From: Hypsibius dujardini
Lineage: Eukaryota > Tardigrada > Eutardigrada > Parachela > Hypsibiidae
NCBI GenBank assembly: GCA_001579985.1
Contig: LRSR01008434.1
Location: forward strand, 1-37,500
Direction: 5' to 3'
DNA length: 37,500 nucleotides
Shown: positions 1 to 11,500 of the stretch, one piece after another
Position numbering within the stretch: position 1 is the first letter of the stretch
How the letters are laid out: the number at the start of each line of letters is the position of its first letter
Notes under the pieces: model-generated
Database searches by the model: none
The model's input: only the letters and a program-made list of their open reading frames with translations
Told to the model about the DNA's origin: nothing
Made by a program: the position numbers and the translations under genes

Positions 1-560
1 AGACTCACACAACGGCAGGAAGACAGATAGATAGTCAGACACATGGGCAGGCAAACAGATGATAGCCCAGTACACACACACACACAATCAGAAGAGGCCA
101 AACGTGCACAGACAAAAGAAAGACAAACAAACAATCAGCTAAACAGACAGACGACAGTCAAATAATAGTAGACAGAAAGACAAACAAACAGAAAGACAGA
201 TTGGCTATTAGGCAGATAGCCGGACAGACAGACAACAGACAGACAGACAGATTGGCTATTAGGCAGACAGGCAGATAGCCGGACAGACAGACAACAGACA
301 GACAGACAGACAGACTAGCTGTGAAGCAGACAGGCAGATAGCCGGACCGACAGACAAATAGGCAGACAGACAGACTAGACTGGCTATTAGGCAGACAAGC
401 AGATAGCCAAACAGGCAGATAGACAATATCCGATCCACAGACATACAGACGACTCAATACTTGAAAGTCAGAAACTAAAACAAAGGACAATTAAACATAC
501 ACTGCAAACAGACAGGAAGACATCAAATTACATCAGACAGACAGCCAAACAAGAGATTCC
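1..560. repeat. Degenerate CAGA tetranucleotide array
   Basis: The + strand is built from imperfect CAGA/GACA units with GGCAGATAGCCGGACAGAC variants. A longer unit containing GATTGGCTATTAGGCAGA recurs at about 200, 250 and 380. No coding signal: open frames here are only repeated Cys-Leu-Ser-Val or Asp-Arg-Gln-Thr translations. Confidence 0.9.
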
Positions 561-1547
561 CGATGTCGCGACGATCCTCACGTACCACACACTACCACAA
601 ACACGCCCATCAGTGGACACGCCCACGAACATACGCGGTAATCTAGTTAGCGCGGAACATTAATCCAGTTAAAAGTCCACACGACGCGCACGCTTCCAGA
701 GCGAGGGGGGCTCCCACGAGAGGGAAGGGGGTGTGAAGCGAAAGCACGTTCGCTTCCCAGAGAGACCAGAGATGAGAGAGATGACGCGAAGAGCTCGCGA
801 GTGGATGGGATGTCGTACATGTACACGCTGTAGTAGTCTATTTTCACACAATCGCACCCCATCTCCGCCCGGTGATAAGTGGGTCCTCCATCCGGCACAC
901 ACCACACAGACAACCACAGACAGACAGACCACAGACAGACAGACCACAGACAGACAGACCACAGACAGACACCTCACAGAGAAACTCAGTCACGCCTACA
1001 GTAGGCATCGTTTCCTCCTACACACAACGAACGGTACGTGGAAAGACTTCTCCACCGGCTTATACTTCGCCAAAACGCAAATTTAACCACTCCCCAGACA
1101 TAAGTGTCTCATGTAGTGTACAAATACTCCTCGTATCCCGCAGCAACAGCAAAATTTATCTTCCCTTGGAGCCCATATTCAGACAGGCAGACAATTCCAC
1201 GGCCTGCCTGGAAAAAGGAGACAATCATCCCGTTTTCCCTCCTGGCATCCACACCAGGAAACGACCCACACAGGCAGCACATATATCCATTTATTTATCT
1301 CCACATCGCCAATATGGAATATACATTTACATTGAGGGATGAGGGGAGAGCGTGGGGATGAATAATTCAGCCCTGCCAGCCAACCAAATCACTCTCTCGC
1401 CGTATATTCCGTCACGCATCATCATTTCCTTCCTCGTACGTCGTTCCTTCTGACTGCCTCTGCCGAGGACTCGTGACTGTGTCTGTGTCTGTGTCTGTGT
1501 GTGCGTGTGTTGTTTTAAAGCCCCCCGGATGATAGGAGGGGAATGAT
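561..1547. other. Leader region upstream of NUDCD3, no gene recognised
   Basis: Mixed-composition sequence with a short CAGAC array (about 905-975) and a GTGTCT run (about 1477-1505). Open frames in both directions have no recognisable domain and cross the repeat. The part nearest 1548 is presumably promoter and 5' UTR of the NUDCD3 homologue. Confidence 0.5.
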
Positions 1548-3183
1548 ATGATGACTTGGACGAATTCGAGGACGACGACGGAGGAATCGAGCAGTGGTTG
1601 TAGTGGCATCAACGGCGTCTACGACGAGACCCTGTTGGGGATCCTGCGGAACGAGGGCCAGGTCGCGCCGTTCCTGGACGCGGTATTCGGGTTCCTGTGG
1701 CGGAGGACGGACTTTTTTCAGCCGCTCGCGCCGGACGGAACGTTGGGCTTCGCGGAGGGCGCGGCGCTCAAACTGGTGGCCGGAGCGTTCCGGAAGTACG
1801 AGATACTCGCGGAGGGGAGAGGCGGTGGTGTGGCGACTGAGGAGAAATCAGCGCCCACCAGAGACGTAAGTGAATTAAGGATTCAGGAAATACAGAGTTG
1901 TTCTGGTAGACAGTTGTTTGTATTTGCGATGGTGTCTTCATGAATCAGTGATATGAATGGCGTCACATGATAGATAGGCAGACAAATAGGCAGGCAGGCA
2001 GACAGATCGGCCAGAACCAGTCTAACTGTCTGTACGTCTGCTGGCCTACTGATCTGCCTATCTCTCGGTTTGTCTGTCTGCCTGTCTGTCTGTGTCTATC
2101 TGTCTGTCTACCTGTTTGTCTGCCTTATCTGACTGAGGGACTGTCTGTCTGTCTGTATATTTGGTTGTCTGTCAATCTGTTTGTGTATCCTTATGTCTGC
2201 TTGTCTTCTTGTGTCTGCCTGGCAATACATTTGTGTGCCTGTTTGCGTGCTTGTCTGCCTCTCAAGCCGTTTGTGTGTCCGTTTCTCTGATTGTCTGTTT
2301 GTGACTGTCTGACCGTATCTCTGTGTGCCTGTTTGCATGTCTGTCTACATATGTGCCTGCCCATTTGTCTGTCTATCTGCCTTATATGCTGGCTTGTCTG
2401 GGACACATCTCATTCCCTTTTCCCGCCGTTCCCAGGGAGATAAGCCGACCGCAGACAATCCAGCCAGCCCTAGCCCCACCGAGACCACCACCAGCTCTAC
2501 TATGGCATCGCCGGAAACTGGCGAACGCCGGCCCATCCCCATCATCACCGCTCAGCACGTCGACGACGCCGGCAACGGTGCGGTCCACGACCGCTACTCC
2601 TGGAACCAGACCCACCGCGACCTCGACGTGCGGGTTTTCGTGCCGCGGACCATCACCAAGTCCAAGCAGCTGCAGGTGGAACTGAGAAAGACCACCATGA
2701 GGGTCTGCCTGAAAGGCGCCGACCACAACGAAGTCATCCTCGAGGGTGCCTTCAAACGGCCCATCAACTCCGCCGAATCGATGTGGATTTTCGTGCCGGG
2801 CGAATATGTCCAGATGACGCTGGAGAAGGAGACGGAAGGCTGGTGAGTGACCGCTCAATTTGGATGTAATTAGATTCAGCTTCGATTTGATAATCGGGAA
2901 CTAAATTCTGATCATGTCTTATCACTCAAGGTGGGACGGCCTATTGGAGGGGGAGGGCGTGATTGACCTGTCGCGGATCGACGCGGAAGTGTCCTTCCAG
3001 GAAATGGACAGCGCGGAGCAGCAGCTGATTCGGAAATTGATCCACGAGCAGAAGATGAAGCCGCCGAGTGGGCCGACGCCCGAGGAGCAAGCCGAGGTGG
3101 AGGCAATTCTCCGGGCTCCCTGGCCAGTGGACGGGCCATTGTTCAAGGGACAGCCGCTGAATCCGTCTGCCCTGCCGCAATGA
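1548..3183 (+). CDS. NUDCD3: NudC domain-containing protein 3 (NUDCD3/NudCL) homologue
   Basis: Three exons: 1548-1865, 2436-2842, 2931-3183 (introns GTAAGT...CAG and GTGAGT...AAG; phases 0 and 2 both fit), giving 325 aa. NudC-family proteins are Hsp90-associated co-chaperones; NUDCD3 stabilises dynein intermediate chain in animals. Residues about 22-82 match the NudC N-terminal domain (YDETLLGILRNEG, FGFLWRRTDFF, GFAEGAA). A Ser/Thr/Pro linker follows, then a CS/p23-like beta-sandwich at about 160-245 starting YSWNQTHRDLDVRVFVP. Just after it come the hallmark Trp pair, formed across the second junction (W242-W243), LLEGE, and a helical tail ending in the family's FKGQ-type motif. Human NUDCD3 is slightly longer (361 aa). 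ATG 1548 is followed at once by a second ATG. Intron 1 is almost wholly tetranucleotide repeat. The N-domain pattern favours NUDCD3 over NUDC. Confidence 0.9.
1967..2400. repeat. Inverted CAGA / TCTG array in NUDCD3 intron 1
   Basis: About 40 bases of CAGA-type units (1975-2010) are followed by about 370 bases of TCTG-type units, so the array changes strand inside the intron and the RNA could fold on itself. It ends about 30 bases before the acceptor at 2435. Confidence 0.85.
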
Positions 3184-3399
3184 AGTCGATGACGTCCTCG
3201 AAGCTTGTGGTTTGAGGAAAAATTCCCAATCCATTTGATAGATTTCATCAAACTCGAAAAACTGCGGCGAACGTGTTTGTTTGCACTTTCCCTTCCGCAA
3301 ATTTATGTCTTCGAATCTCAGCAGGACAATTTGTCTGTACGTGTAAGTAATTTCGACAGTGACTTTCTGGCGTTTTTTACCAATTTACGTTAGTCTTTA

Positions 3400-3405
3400 A
3401 ATAAA
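3400..3405 (+). terminator. Likely poly(A) signal of NUDCD3
   Basis: AATAAA lies 217 bases after the NUDCD3 stop and just before the next TCTG array. It is a canonical hexamer in the right place, with no downstream GU element verified. Confidence 0.5.
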
Positions 3406-3427
3406 AAATTTACTTACTGTCGCAATA

Positions 3428-3428
<1 letters not shown>

Positions 3429-3476
<48 letters not shown>

Positions 3477-3660
3477 CTGTCTGTCTGCCTGTCTGCCTGC
3501 CTGTCTGCCTAGCTGTCTGTCTGCCTGCCTGCGTAGCTGTCTGTCTGTGTGTCTGTCTGCCTGTCTAGCTGTCTGTGTGTGTGTCTGTCTGCCTGCCTGT
3601 CAGGCTGTCTGTCTGCCTGCCTAGCTGTTTGTCTGTTAGTCTGCCTGCCTGCATGCCTAG
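3429..3660. repeat. TCTG tetranucleotide array
   Basis: Starts as pure TCTG units, then TCTGCCTG and TCTGTGTG variants. It lies between the convergent NUDCD3 and PMS2 genes. Confidence 0.95.
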
Positions 3661-4000
3661 CCGCCAGTCTATTCAACGCTTGACGTCTCTTGTTCGCTTA
3701 CTACTTACCTGCCCATATTGACACTCATATATCCGCCACTGGATTTCCTTGTCTGAATTTATTTAGCCAGCGCATGCTGATTGCCTACGATTCTACTCCC
3801 TGCCCGACAAAATCCAGCTGACTAAACTAATTACCCTCAGTGAAGCCCGCACATGTTGACTAGTGCAAATTACTAGTTTACTCGCCCTGTTCACGTCATC
3901 ATCAGGGCTCATCCTTTCCGGGTTCCACCCACGCCTAGCAAACAAGTGGCACTTCTCCAATTTCCCCGACCGCAAGAGAACCGCCGACGAGTAAGCCTAC
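3661..4000. other. Spacer where PMS2 C-terminal exons would be expected
   Basis: Non-repetitive. In minus orientation it starts with the GTAGGC donor of PMS2 exon 15. An open frame of about 50 codons follows a possible acceptor near 3940, but it does not resemble the MutL-alpha C-terminus. I found no ACR-type or CPHGRP-type motif here. Confidence 0.5.
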
Positions 4001-4383
4001 CTAATCAGCGGCTGCGCCTGGAGTATCAGGCTCTCCTGCAGGGACTCGTAGTTGAAGCGCTCATCCGAGGCGTGCTGATCCACCAGGAAGAAATCCCGCC
4101 CCAGTTGCGTAACAATGAAGCCGTTGTTGAACTAGATGATACACACAAACAATACACAACAAATCAATAGGGGGGAAGGCCAAGCAATCCATTTATCAGT
4201 GATGCAAGCAGACAGCAACCAAACAGACACAGACTTTCTAGAAAACAGGTCAACAAAAAGCAGATACACAGGCAAACAGACCTTTAAACAGGCAGGTCGG
4301 CGGACAGACAATCAGACAGGCAGGCAGACAGACAATCAGACAGGCAGGCAGGCAGACAGACAGACAGACAAACAGACAGACAA

Positions 4384-4465
<82 letters not shown>

Positions 4466-6537
4466 GGACAGATGGATAGATAGACGGACAGACAGACAAT
4501 CAAAAAGATAGACAGACAGAACCCTCTAAGACTCTCTCCTCTCATAAGCTAGTGTGTTCAAGAATAAGACATGCCTGTCCGACGACCCCCATCGCCAGAA
4601 AGTCATCCTTCTTGATGTTCCTCCGCAATTCCGCCTCGGCGACTTCATTCTGGGCCGGCTCAATGTCTGCCTGGAACAGGGTGTTTGCCTGACTAGCCGG
4701 CTTGTTAGCGGCCTCCTTGGCTGAAAACAAAAAAGAAAACGCGGTGTGTTAATTAAACCCTGCGGGAGATGGATCGGTTGCGTGCTGTGCCAATGGTGGA
4801 GAAGAAATCGACCTGTATAGGCGTGGGAAGACCTTACCGGGAGCTTGAAAGCTTCCGGCAGGCTGCATACTTAAAGCGCACCCCAGCGGTCTTTACATCT
4901 CACTTTACACAGTAGTACCGGAATAAATAAGTTCCGCTGGGCACTCGTTATACCGAGGTAAGAGGGGATGCGCGTGGGGAGATAAGGAGATAACCACCTG
5001 TTATGAAGAACACCCCGTGATCGCTTTTGTGTTTGTTCCGCGCCCGAAGCAGGGAGAACGCGTTTTGTTCTCGGAGTGTGACCTCAATTTTCGATTATGG
5101 ACACAAATACACACATACTCGGTACTCAAAATCGATCTCAATTTCGACTCCGCTTTAGATTTTAACTGTCAAAGACGAAAGGGAGGAACTCATCTGGCCG
5201 ATTGCGATACTCGATATCAGGTTAGGTATTTATGTCCGTTACACAGAGATGAAACGCCGATGGATGGGGACACAATGGGAGAGTGATCGATTTTTAATTT
5301 TAAGGGAGTGAAATTTAGACTGGCGCATTGGGATATGGGTGTGCCTGATTTGATGAGAGTGCGGAAGTTGTAAACTGGGACCGCTTATCCAGCGCAGTAT
5401 CATATCAAAACAAATCAAGCAGATCGCTACACTGACAGACAGACAGACAAGCAAACAGGAGATTAAACAAACCCACAAACATACATCCATATATGGGCGG
5501 CAGCAGTCTGACAAACAGACAAACAGACAGGCAGGCAAATAGGCAGACAAACAAGCAGGCAGTGAGGCAGGTAGACAGGCAGGCAAGTAAACAAGCAGAC
5601 AGACAGAGAGGCCGGCAGATAGGCTGGTAAACAGACAGACAGACAGACAGCCGGACAGGCGGACAGACAGGCATACAGACAGACATAGAAACAGACAGAC
5701 AGACAGACATACATACATACAGACATACAAACAGACATGCAAACAGACAGACAGATAAACCGGCGGACGAACAGACAGACAGACAGACAGACAGACAAGC
5801 AGGCAGGCAGACAGACAGACAGACAGACAGAGAGGCAGACAGACGGATGGACAGACGGGCGGACAGACAAACGGGCGTATGGGCAAACGTAAAGACAACG
5901 GGGCGACAGATGCAGTTCGTTCACCTCTTCGATAACCCTCTCGAATTCTGGTTAATGAGATCGGGATTGTGATACAAGGAGGTTCCTCCAGGCCATTTGA
6001 TGAGTCCTGGAGAGATAAATATACACAGCTCACCATATAATTCTACTGTGATGACGAGGTCACACACTACCTCCTCCGGAGCCGAGGTCGACGAAGATGG
6101 GGACACGTCAACTGGCCCCGTCGTTGAGTATTGCGTCCCGAGATCTTCTAGGTCACCCAAACTCGAAGGCATGCCCGGTGAATTCGCGGGTGGGGGTTTT
6201 CGAAGCACCACCGGCAACGGATTCTTGAAGGCAGACGACGGCGACCTACCCGTAGTTGCTGCGACATCTCTCAACTTTGTGGCGCCAACCGAGAGGCGGA
6301 TGCTTTGGCTCGTATGTGTGGCGTCCATCTATATGTCCGAAGCGAAGCAATGATTGTTGGTACATTTGGGTGGACACAAAATCTACACAGACACGTACCA
6401 GACACTTAACATATCGCGAAACAGATAGCATCAGGACGTAAAGACAGATGAACAGGCAGACAGACCGGCATACATGTAGGTACAGACAGAAAAACTCACA
6501 GACACAAACACAGACAGGCAGACAGACAGACAGACAA

Positions 6538-6568
<31 letters not shown>

Positions 6569-6612
6569 GGCAGACAAAGAGACAGACAGACAGACAAGCA
6601 GATAGGCAGACG

Positions 6613-6650
<38 letters not shown>

Positions 6651-6651
6651 C

Positions 6652-6696
<45 letters not shown>

Positions 6697-8221
6697 GGGA
6701 GGGAGGCAGGTAGATCAATTCAGACTAGAAAGAGAGAAGGAATAACCTCGTCATCATCCTTTTGACTGAAGATCATCGGTTCCGAGTCCGACTGTGTGCC
6801 TTCCGTGACATCGAGGTCCGACTTCGAATTATTGATCGAAGTCTCTGAGCAAACACCCCGGCCCTTCGACGGGCCACCCAGCGCCGGGAGTGGTTTCTGT
6901 AACCGCCGGACGAGAGGAGAGGGTCCATTAAAGGATCGCGCTAGCTGGCTCACATCAGCTACATCATCCGAAGGCATCGCATCATCCACCAAACCACGGA
7001 GGTCACCCAAGACGCCCCCCAACTCCGCTGACGTCTCATTATCATCATCGTCATCACCGAAATCCAGACGGAAGTCGTCGTCCTCCATCAGGTCACGCGC
7101 TCCGCCGAATCCCGGCAGATGGTTGGGTCGAACGAACCCGACGGGGGAAAACGGCTGCGACCCGAAGACATTGGCGATGCTAGTGCTGGGTGGTTCCTGG
7201 AAACAGAGATGATATTAAGACTACAAACACAACAGTGGAACAGCAGTACCTGTGAAGCCTGGGTGGAAAACTGACTGAACAGGCTCGGCGCCCCGGGTGT
7301 GTGACTTCCTCCACCGACTACAGAATCGGCTTCGTCGATTTGCAACCCGTATCGCTCGTACACCGGGAAGGGCTGGGCAGTTGCAGTACCCGGGTACTCC
7401 ACCTGGCGAGGGTCGAGGGAGCTGGAGTTGGTCCCCGGGTACTCCACCTGGCGAGGGTCGAGGGAGCTGGAGTTGGCCCTCGGGTACTCCACCGTGTCGG
7501 TCGTGTCCGTCGGATCGGAGACCTTGAGGTACTTAGTCATGAGGGTCTGGTCGCCGGCGGAAGGGTCATCCAGCCCGCTCGGCTGGAGGCGTTTCTTCGG
7601 AGTCGGCTTTCGTGCTGTCGAGACGCTGCTGCCGGTTCCGCTTTTCTTCGGAGACCCAGCTGGCACGCTTCCATATTTAAATCTTGCGAAATAATCTTCG
7701 GCCTGCGTGACGGCGGACCGGCTGGGCGGCGCTCCAGGGCGTGCGACTCGAATAGCGGTCGCTGGTAGGCCGGCCGGCTTCAACGGTTTCGGAACGAGTG
7801 TCATGGCACGGTAAGGCAGCGCCGAGGGCGTCGTTCGAAATGTCTCCCTCAAGGTCGCCTGAAGAACAAAGACACAACACGAGGAGTGTGCCATGACGGT
7901 CAATTTCAGATACGAAGTACCAGCATGGACAATTATTTAGATGGCCGATAAGGATGACAGACGCGGTACCTTGATTGTTGCCAACAGAAGCTTTTCATTC
8001 TGCACCAGGACCTGATTCTTGTTGGGAACCACGTTGATGCTACGGTAAAGATCGATTCAAAATCACAGATCGAATTAAAGGATCTTATGCAGCAGGAAAC
8101 TGAATTCATAACCTTATAGATAGATAGACATACGGACAGTCAGGAAGGCAGACAGGCAGACAGCTCGACAGACAAACAAACAATCAGACAGTCAGACAAT
8201 CAGACAGTCAGACAATCAGGC

Positions 8222-8280
<59 letters not shown>

Positions 8281-8999
8281 TAAGGCAGACAAATAGATAG
8301 GCAGACAAATAGATAGATAGACAGACAGACAGGCAGGCAGACAGGCAGGCAGGCAGACAAACCGAAAGATAGGCAGACAGGCAGAAAAACAGACAGACAG
8401 ACAACCAGACAGACAAGCCGGAAAAGTAAACACTCACTCGATGTTCTCCCTGTCAAGCTGAATATCCACAGCGTAGAACGGATGGTCTTTCGGATTGAAT
8501 TCCCGGTAGACTGCGGCGATCAGTTTAGAAATCTAAAACAGTGCCCAGATGAGTTTTAGCGCGTTAAACTTCAGCAACCAGAAGAAATACAAAAACATCA
8601 CCTTTGGGTACTCCGATGGTCGTCGGTTGATAAAGATGAACTGCCGCTCGTTGGTGTTGCGACCGGAGCCGTGTTCACAGTCAGAGATCCAGCCGGCAAT
8701 AGTGTAGACACTGCTCCTGTTTTCCTGACTCACATTGTACTCCTCCAGAAGGTCTGCATCTGGTGCGGTCATTTTCAGATTCTTCAACTTCTAAAAAAAA
8801 CGACAACAACTCAACAAAACAAAAATTTCGACACATTAACACCATCTAAATGTATTTATTTTACCTGAGGTTCGAAGATGTCTTTAATGTTTTCCAGCAT
8901 GTCTGCATGACCCGACGTACGCAATGCAACGGTTGTTTTCCTACAGCAAGAACACAAATCCCTCACTTTGAGTTTCCTTCAGGATCACAATCTCGCCCC

Positions 9000-9055
<56 letters not shown>

Positions 9056-11089
9056 ACTGTCTGTTTGTCTGTTTTTCTGTTTGTCTGGCTGTTTTTCTGT
9101 TTGTCTGTCTGTCTGTCTGACTGACTGTATCATCATTTGACTTTCTCGTTCTGTTCAGATAGCGCACCCGTTGGACACAACGGAACAAGTGATCCGAACC
9201 CCGTTCATAATGATGCCATATCCATTCAAGACGCGTAATAGCTTCAGAAACTCCTTTTTGGAGTTGGCCGCCAACTGTTCACGGCGCACTGGGAGTCCGT
9301 GAAACAGCTTCTTGACCGTGACAGTTGTTCCGGGCTGTAGCGATAAATAAGAGAAACACATTTAATTAGAATGCAACCTCGAGATAACGATGAAAGTTCC
9401 GTAAGAGATGGCACACCTGCTTTTGTACTGGCGTCTTCATGGTCAGTTCACCCGTTTGTTGGTAAAGAAGTTCGTATCCGATGCTAGCAGACGCCACTCG
9501 AGTCCGCACGCTGAGCTCGCTGCGGACATTACGAATTCGTCAATTAATTATTCCACTCAGCTATCCACTTAAATGTCTTTTATTTACCATTTGAAAAAAT
9601 GATTCCTTTATTTATAATTTAACTTAAATTGAATTAATAAATAAATTTAAAATTATTACTTTATTTTAAATTGAATTAATAATTAATTTAACATTAGTAT
9701 TTTAATTTACATTGAATTAACAAATTTATTTTAAATTGTTAAATTAAACTGAATTAATTAACTAATTAATTAAAAATTATTCTTTCATTTAATTTACATT
9801 TTTTGATTTTCTTCCATCGTACATTTACTTACCGGGACGTATCATTATTCCATGCGATATAATGCATTTAATTCCAACACAAAATTTAGTGCACTTTGAA
9901 TAACGGATGTGAATTTCAATAAAATATAGAGTAAATTTAAATCCACCAGCAAAATTTATTTAAATAAAAAACTGACTTATTTAAAATAAAAACCACAATC
10001 GCAACTTTAAAATAAGATTTGAAGTTAAATGCTCTAATACTTGAAATAAATTTACGGACTTGAAATAAATATATACTTTTAAATACGGATATTTAATATT
10101 TGAGCATTTAAAAATTAAAATAGATTTCCTTTAAAACCAGAAGCCGCTTTTTGAGCAATGCAGAATTTCTTTAAATATATTTAAACAACACTAACAGAAT
10201 TATCGATGAATTTAATTACATTTTGTTTTAAAAATTCCACCTGCATGGAGTAGATAATTTAATTATTAAAACTTTAAATTGATTATTGACTAAAATTATG
10301 ACTCATGAGGATTCATCATGTCATTGGTAGATAACATATTAGTATTATGAATACGTAGGCGTAGGTCATACTGTTCAATAGATCAATCAAAAACGACTCA
10401 AAGAAACACAGTCGATAAAAGCGCCAATTCATCAATCAACCTAACGCCCGTATGATCAAATCAATCACACTCAAAATCACGCAATTCATCAATCAACCGA
10501 ACGCCCGTATCATCAAATCAATCACACTTAAAATCTCGCAATTCATCAATCAACCGAACGCCCGTATCATCAAATCAATCACACTCAAAATCACGCAATT
10601 CATCAATCAACCAAACGCCCGTATCATCAAATCAATCACACTCAAATCACGCAATTCATCAATCAACCTAACGTCCGTATGATCAAATCAATCACACTCA
10701 AATCACGCAATTCATCAATCAACCGAACAAATTCATCACAATAAATTCTACCTCAAGATACACAGCGCACTGAGTGCTTCCCCTCGAAATCCGAAACTCT
10801 CCACGCTAGCCAAGTCCTCGAACTCCTGCAGCTTCGAGGTATAGCCCTTTAATACTAGGGGAAAAAAACGAAATAAAAAATAAAGGTATGAATCAAATGA
10901 AAAAAAAATTGTGTATTTTACCGAGACTCTCGAAATCGCTCTCCTGGATGCCATGACCATTGTCCGAGACCTCGATCGCTTCGGCTCCATACTCGGTCAA
11001 CTTAATATCTATAGCAATTGAGAAAGTTCATAAAAACCACCACCGGAAAAAGTAACTGCAGCAAAATTAAATCGGTGAAACAGACATAT

Positions 11090-11121
<32 letters not shown>

Positions 11122-11500
11122 GTGAGGAGTGATACGTCAAGACAGATTGAACAATCAATCAATCAAGTGAGGAGTGATACGTCAAGACAGATTGAAAAAT
11201 CAAGAATCAATCAAGTGAGGAGTGATACGTCAAGACAGATTGAACAATCAATCAATCAATCAAGTGAGGAGTGATACGTCAAGACAGATTGAACAATCAA
11301 TCAATCAATCGAAGACAATAGAACGTTATGAAATACGTAAATCAAGCAATCAACGGCTGAGACCTACCAACAATTGTCGCGCCAGCGTCTAAAGCATTTT
11401 CCAGCAGCTCCTTCACTGCAGTGGCTAACGACACGATCACCTGTCCCGACTGCAGGTGCAGTTGATCATCTTTTTCCAACTTGTTTATTCGTTTGTCCAT
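4001..11500 (-). CDS. PMS2: DNA mismatch repair endonuclease PMS2 (MutL homologue), C-terminus not found
   Basis: Minus-strand exons: 11500-11368, 11008-10922, 10854-10752, 9519-9417, 9334-9168, 8940-8865, 8790-8602, 8532-8438, 8039-7970, 7858-7250, 7196-6747, 6328-6071, 4862-4838, 4720-4575, 4131-4001. All junction phases agree; 880 codons are read. PMS2 pairs with MLH1 as MutL-alpha and nicks the daughter strand. The GHKL ATPase shows [11 protein letters not shown] (E31, N35), DNGHGI (D60) and GFRGEAL (95-101). The transducer domain has QFIFINRRP and [11 protein letters not shown] long low-complexity linker follows. The C-terminal domain has the metal-binding DQHA (855-858) with E861 and E866. 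After exon 15 the zinc-site motifs and dimerisation tail are missing. Exons 12 and 13 are in the unconserved linker and less certain. Exon 5 uses a weak GTGCGC donor and exon 14 a GC donor. Confidence 0.9.
4205..4520. repeat. CAGA array in PMS2 intron 14
   Basis: CAGA and CAGG units on the + strand, nearly pure from 4360 to 4465. It lies inside the GC-AG intron (4574-4132). Confidence 0.95.
5430..5900. repeat. CAGA array in PMS2 intron 12
   Basis: CAGA, CAGG and CATA units on the + strand, degenerate at both ends, inside the 1.2 kb intron between exons 12 and 13. The rest of that intron (4863-5430) is ordinary sequence with no recognised gene. Confidence 0.95.
6450..6715. repeat. CAGA array in PMS2 intron 11
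   Basis: Mostly pure CAGA units on the + strand, ending 31 bases from the exon 11 donor (exon end 6747). Confidence 0.95.
7385..7500 (-). repeat. In-frame 45-bp coding repeat in the PMS2 linker
   Basis: Exon 10 holds about two and a half near-identical 45-base units encoding the 15-residue module [15 protein letters not shown]. The repeat is a multiple of three and keeps the frame. It lies in the disordered linker between the ATPase and endonuclease halves, where length change is usually tolerated. Confidence 0.85.
8120..8430. repeat. CAGA array in PMS2 intron 8
   Basis: CAGACAGT/CAGACAAT units, then pure CAGA (8220-8280), then CAGG and AGATAGG variants. It fills most of the intron between exons 8 and 9. 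Confidence 0.95.
9005..9125. repeat. TCTG array in PMS2 intron 5
   Basis: TCTG units with TTTGTCTG variants on the + strand, the opposite strand sense to the other PMS2 intron arrays. Confidence 0.95.
9530..10390. other. AT-rich interior of PMS2 intron 3
   Basis: Very AT-rich, with many TTAATTAA and AATAAATTTAAA words and no open frame of note. I see no gene or structured element. Confidence 0.7.
10420..10735. repeat. 57-bp minisatellite in PMS2 intron 3
   Basis: Five to six copies of a unit of about 57 bases containing CGCCCGTATCATCAAATCAA and CGCAATTCATCAATCAACCG. Later copies are one base shorter. The period is a multiple of three, which creates a spurious 76-codon open frame. Confidence 0.95.
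11090..11310. repeat. AGTGAGGAGTGATACGTCAA minisatellite in PMS2 intron 1
   Basis: Four copies of AGTGAGGAGTGATACGTCAA followed by GACAGATTGA, separated by (ATCA)n tracts of different length, so the period varies from about 45 to 52 bases. Confidence 0.95.

Noticed and set aside
158-490. Long open frames over CAGA/TCTG arrays here and at 4284-4545, 5239-5924, 6431-6765, 8200-8456, 24394-24919, 36061-36481 and 37065-37436
   Set aside because: They translate the tetranucleotide as repeated CLSV or DRQT in every frame. A period of 4 has no stop codon, so openness carries no coding information.
733-1361. Three overlapping + strand frames upstream of NUDCD3
   Set aside because: They cross a CAGAC array, overlap each other in different frames, and show no domain or splice structure.
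3793-3975. Open frame after PMS2 exon 15 as its missing C-terminal exon
   Set aside because: The sequence lacks the hydrophobic pattern and conserved motifs expected after the DQHA helix; no alignment to known PMS2 tails is visible.
10452-10682. 76-codon open frame with three repeats of an [19 protein letters not shown]-like unit
   Set aside because: Product of the 57-base intronic minisatellite; the period is a multiple of three and the unit lies inside PMS2 intron 3.
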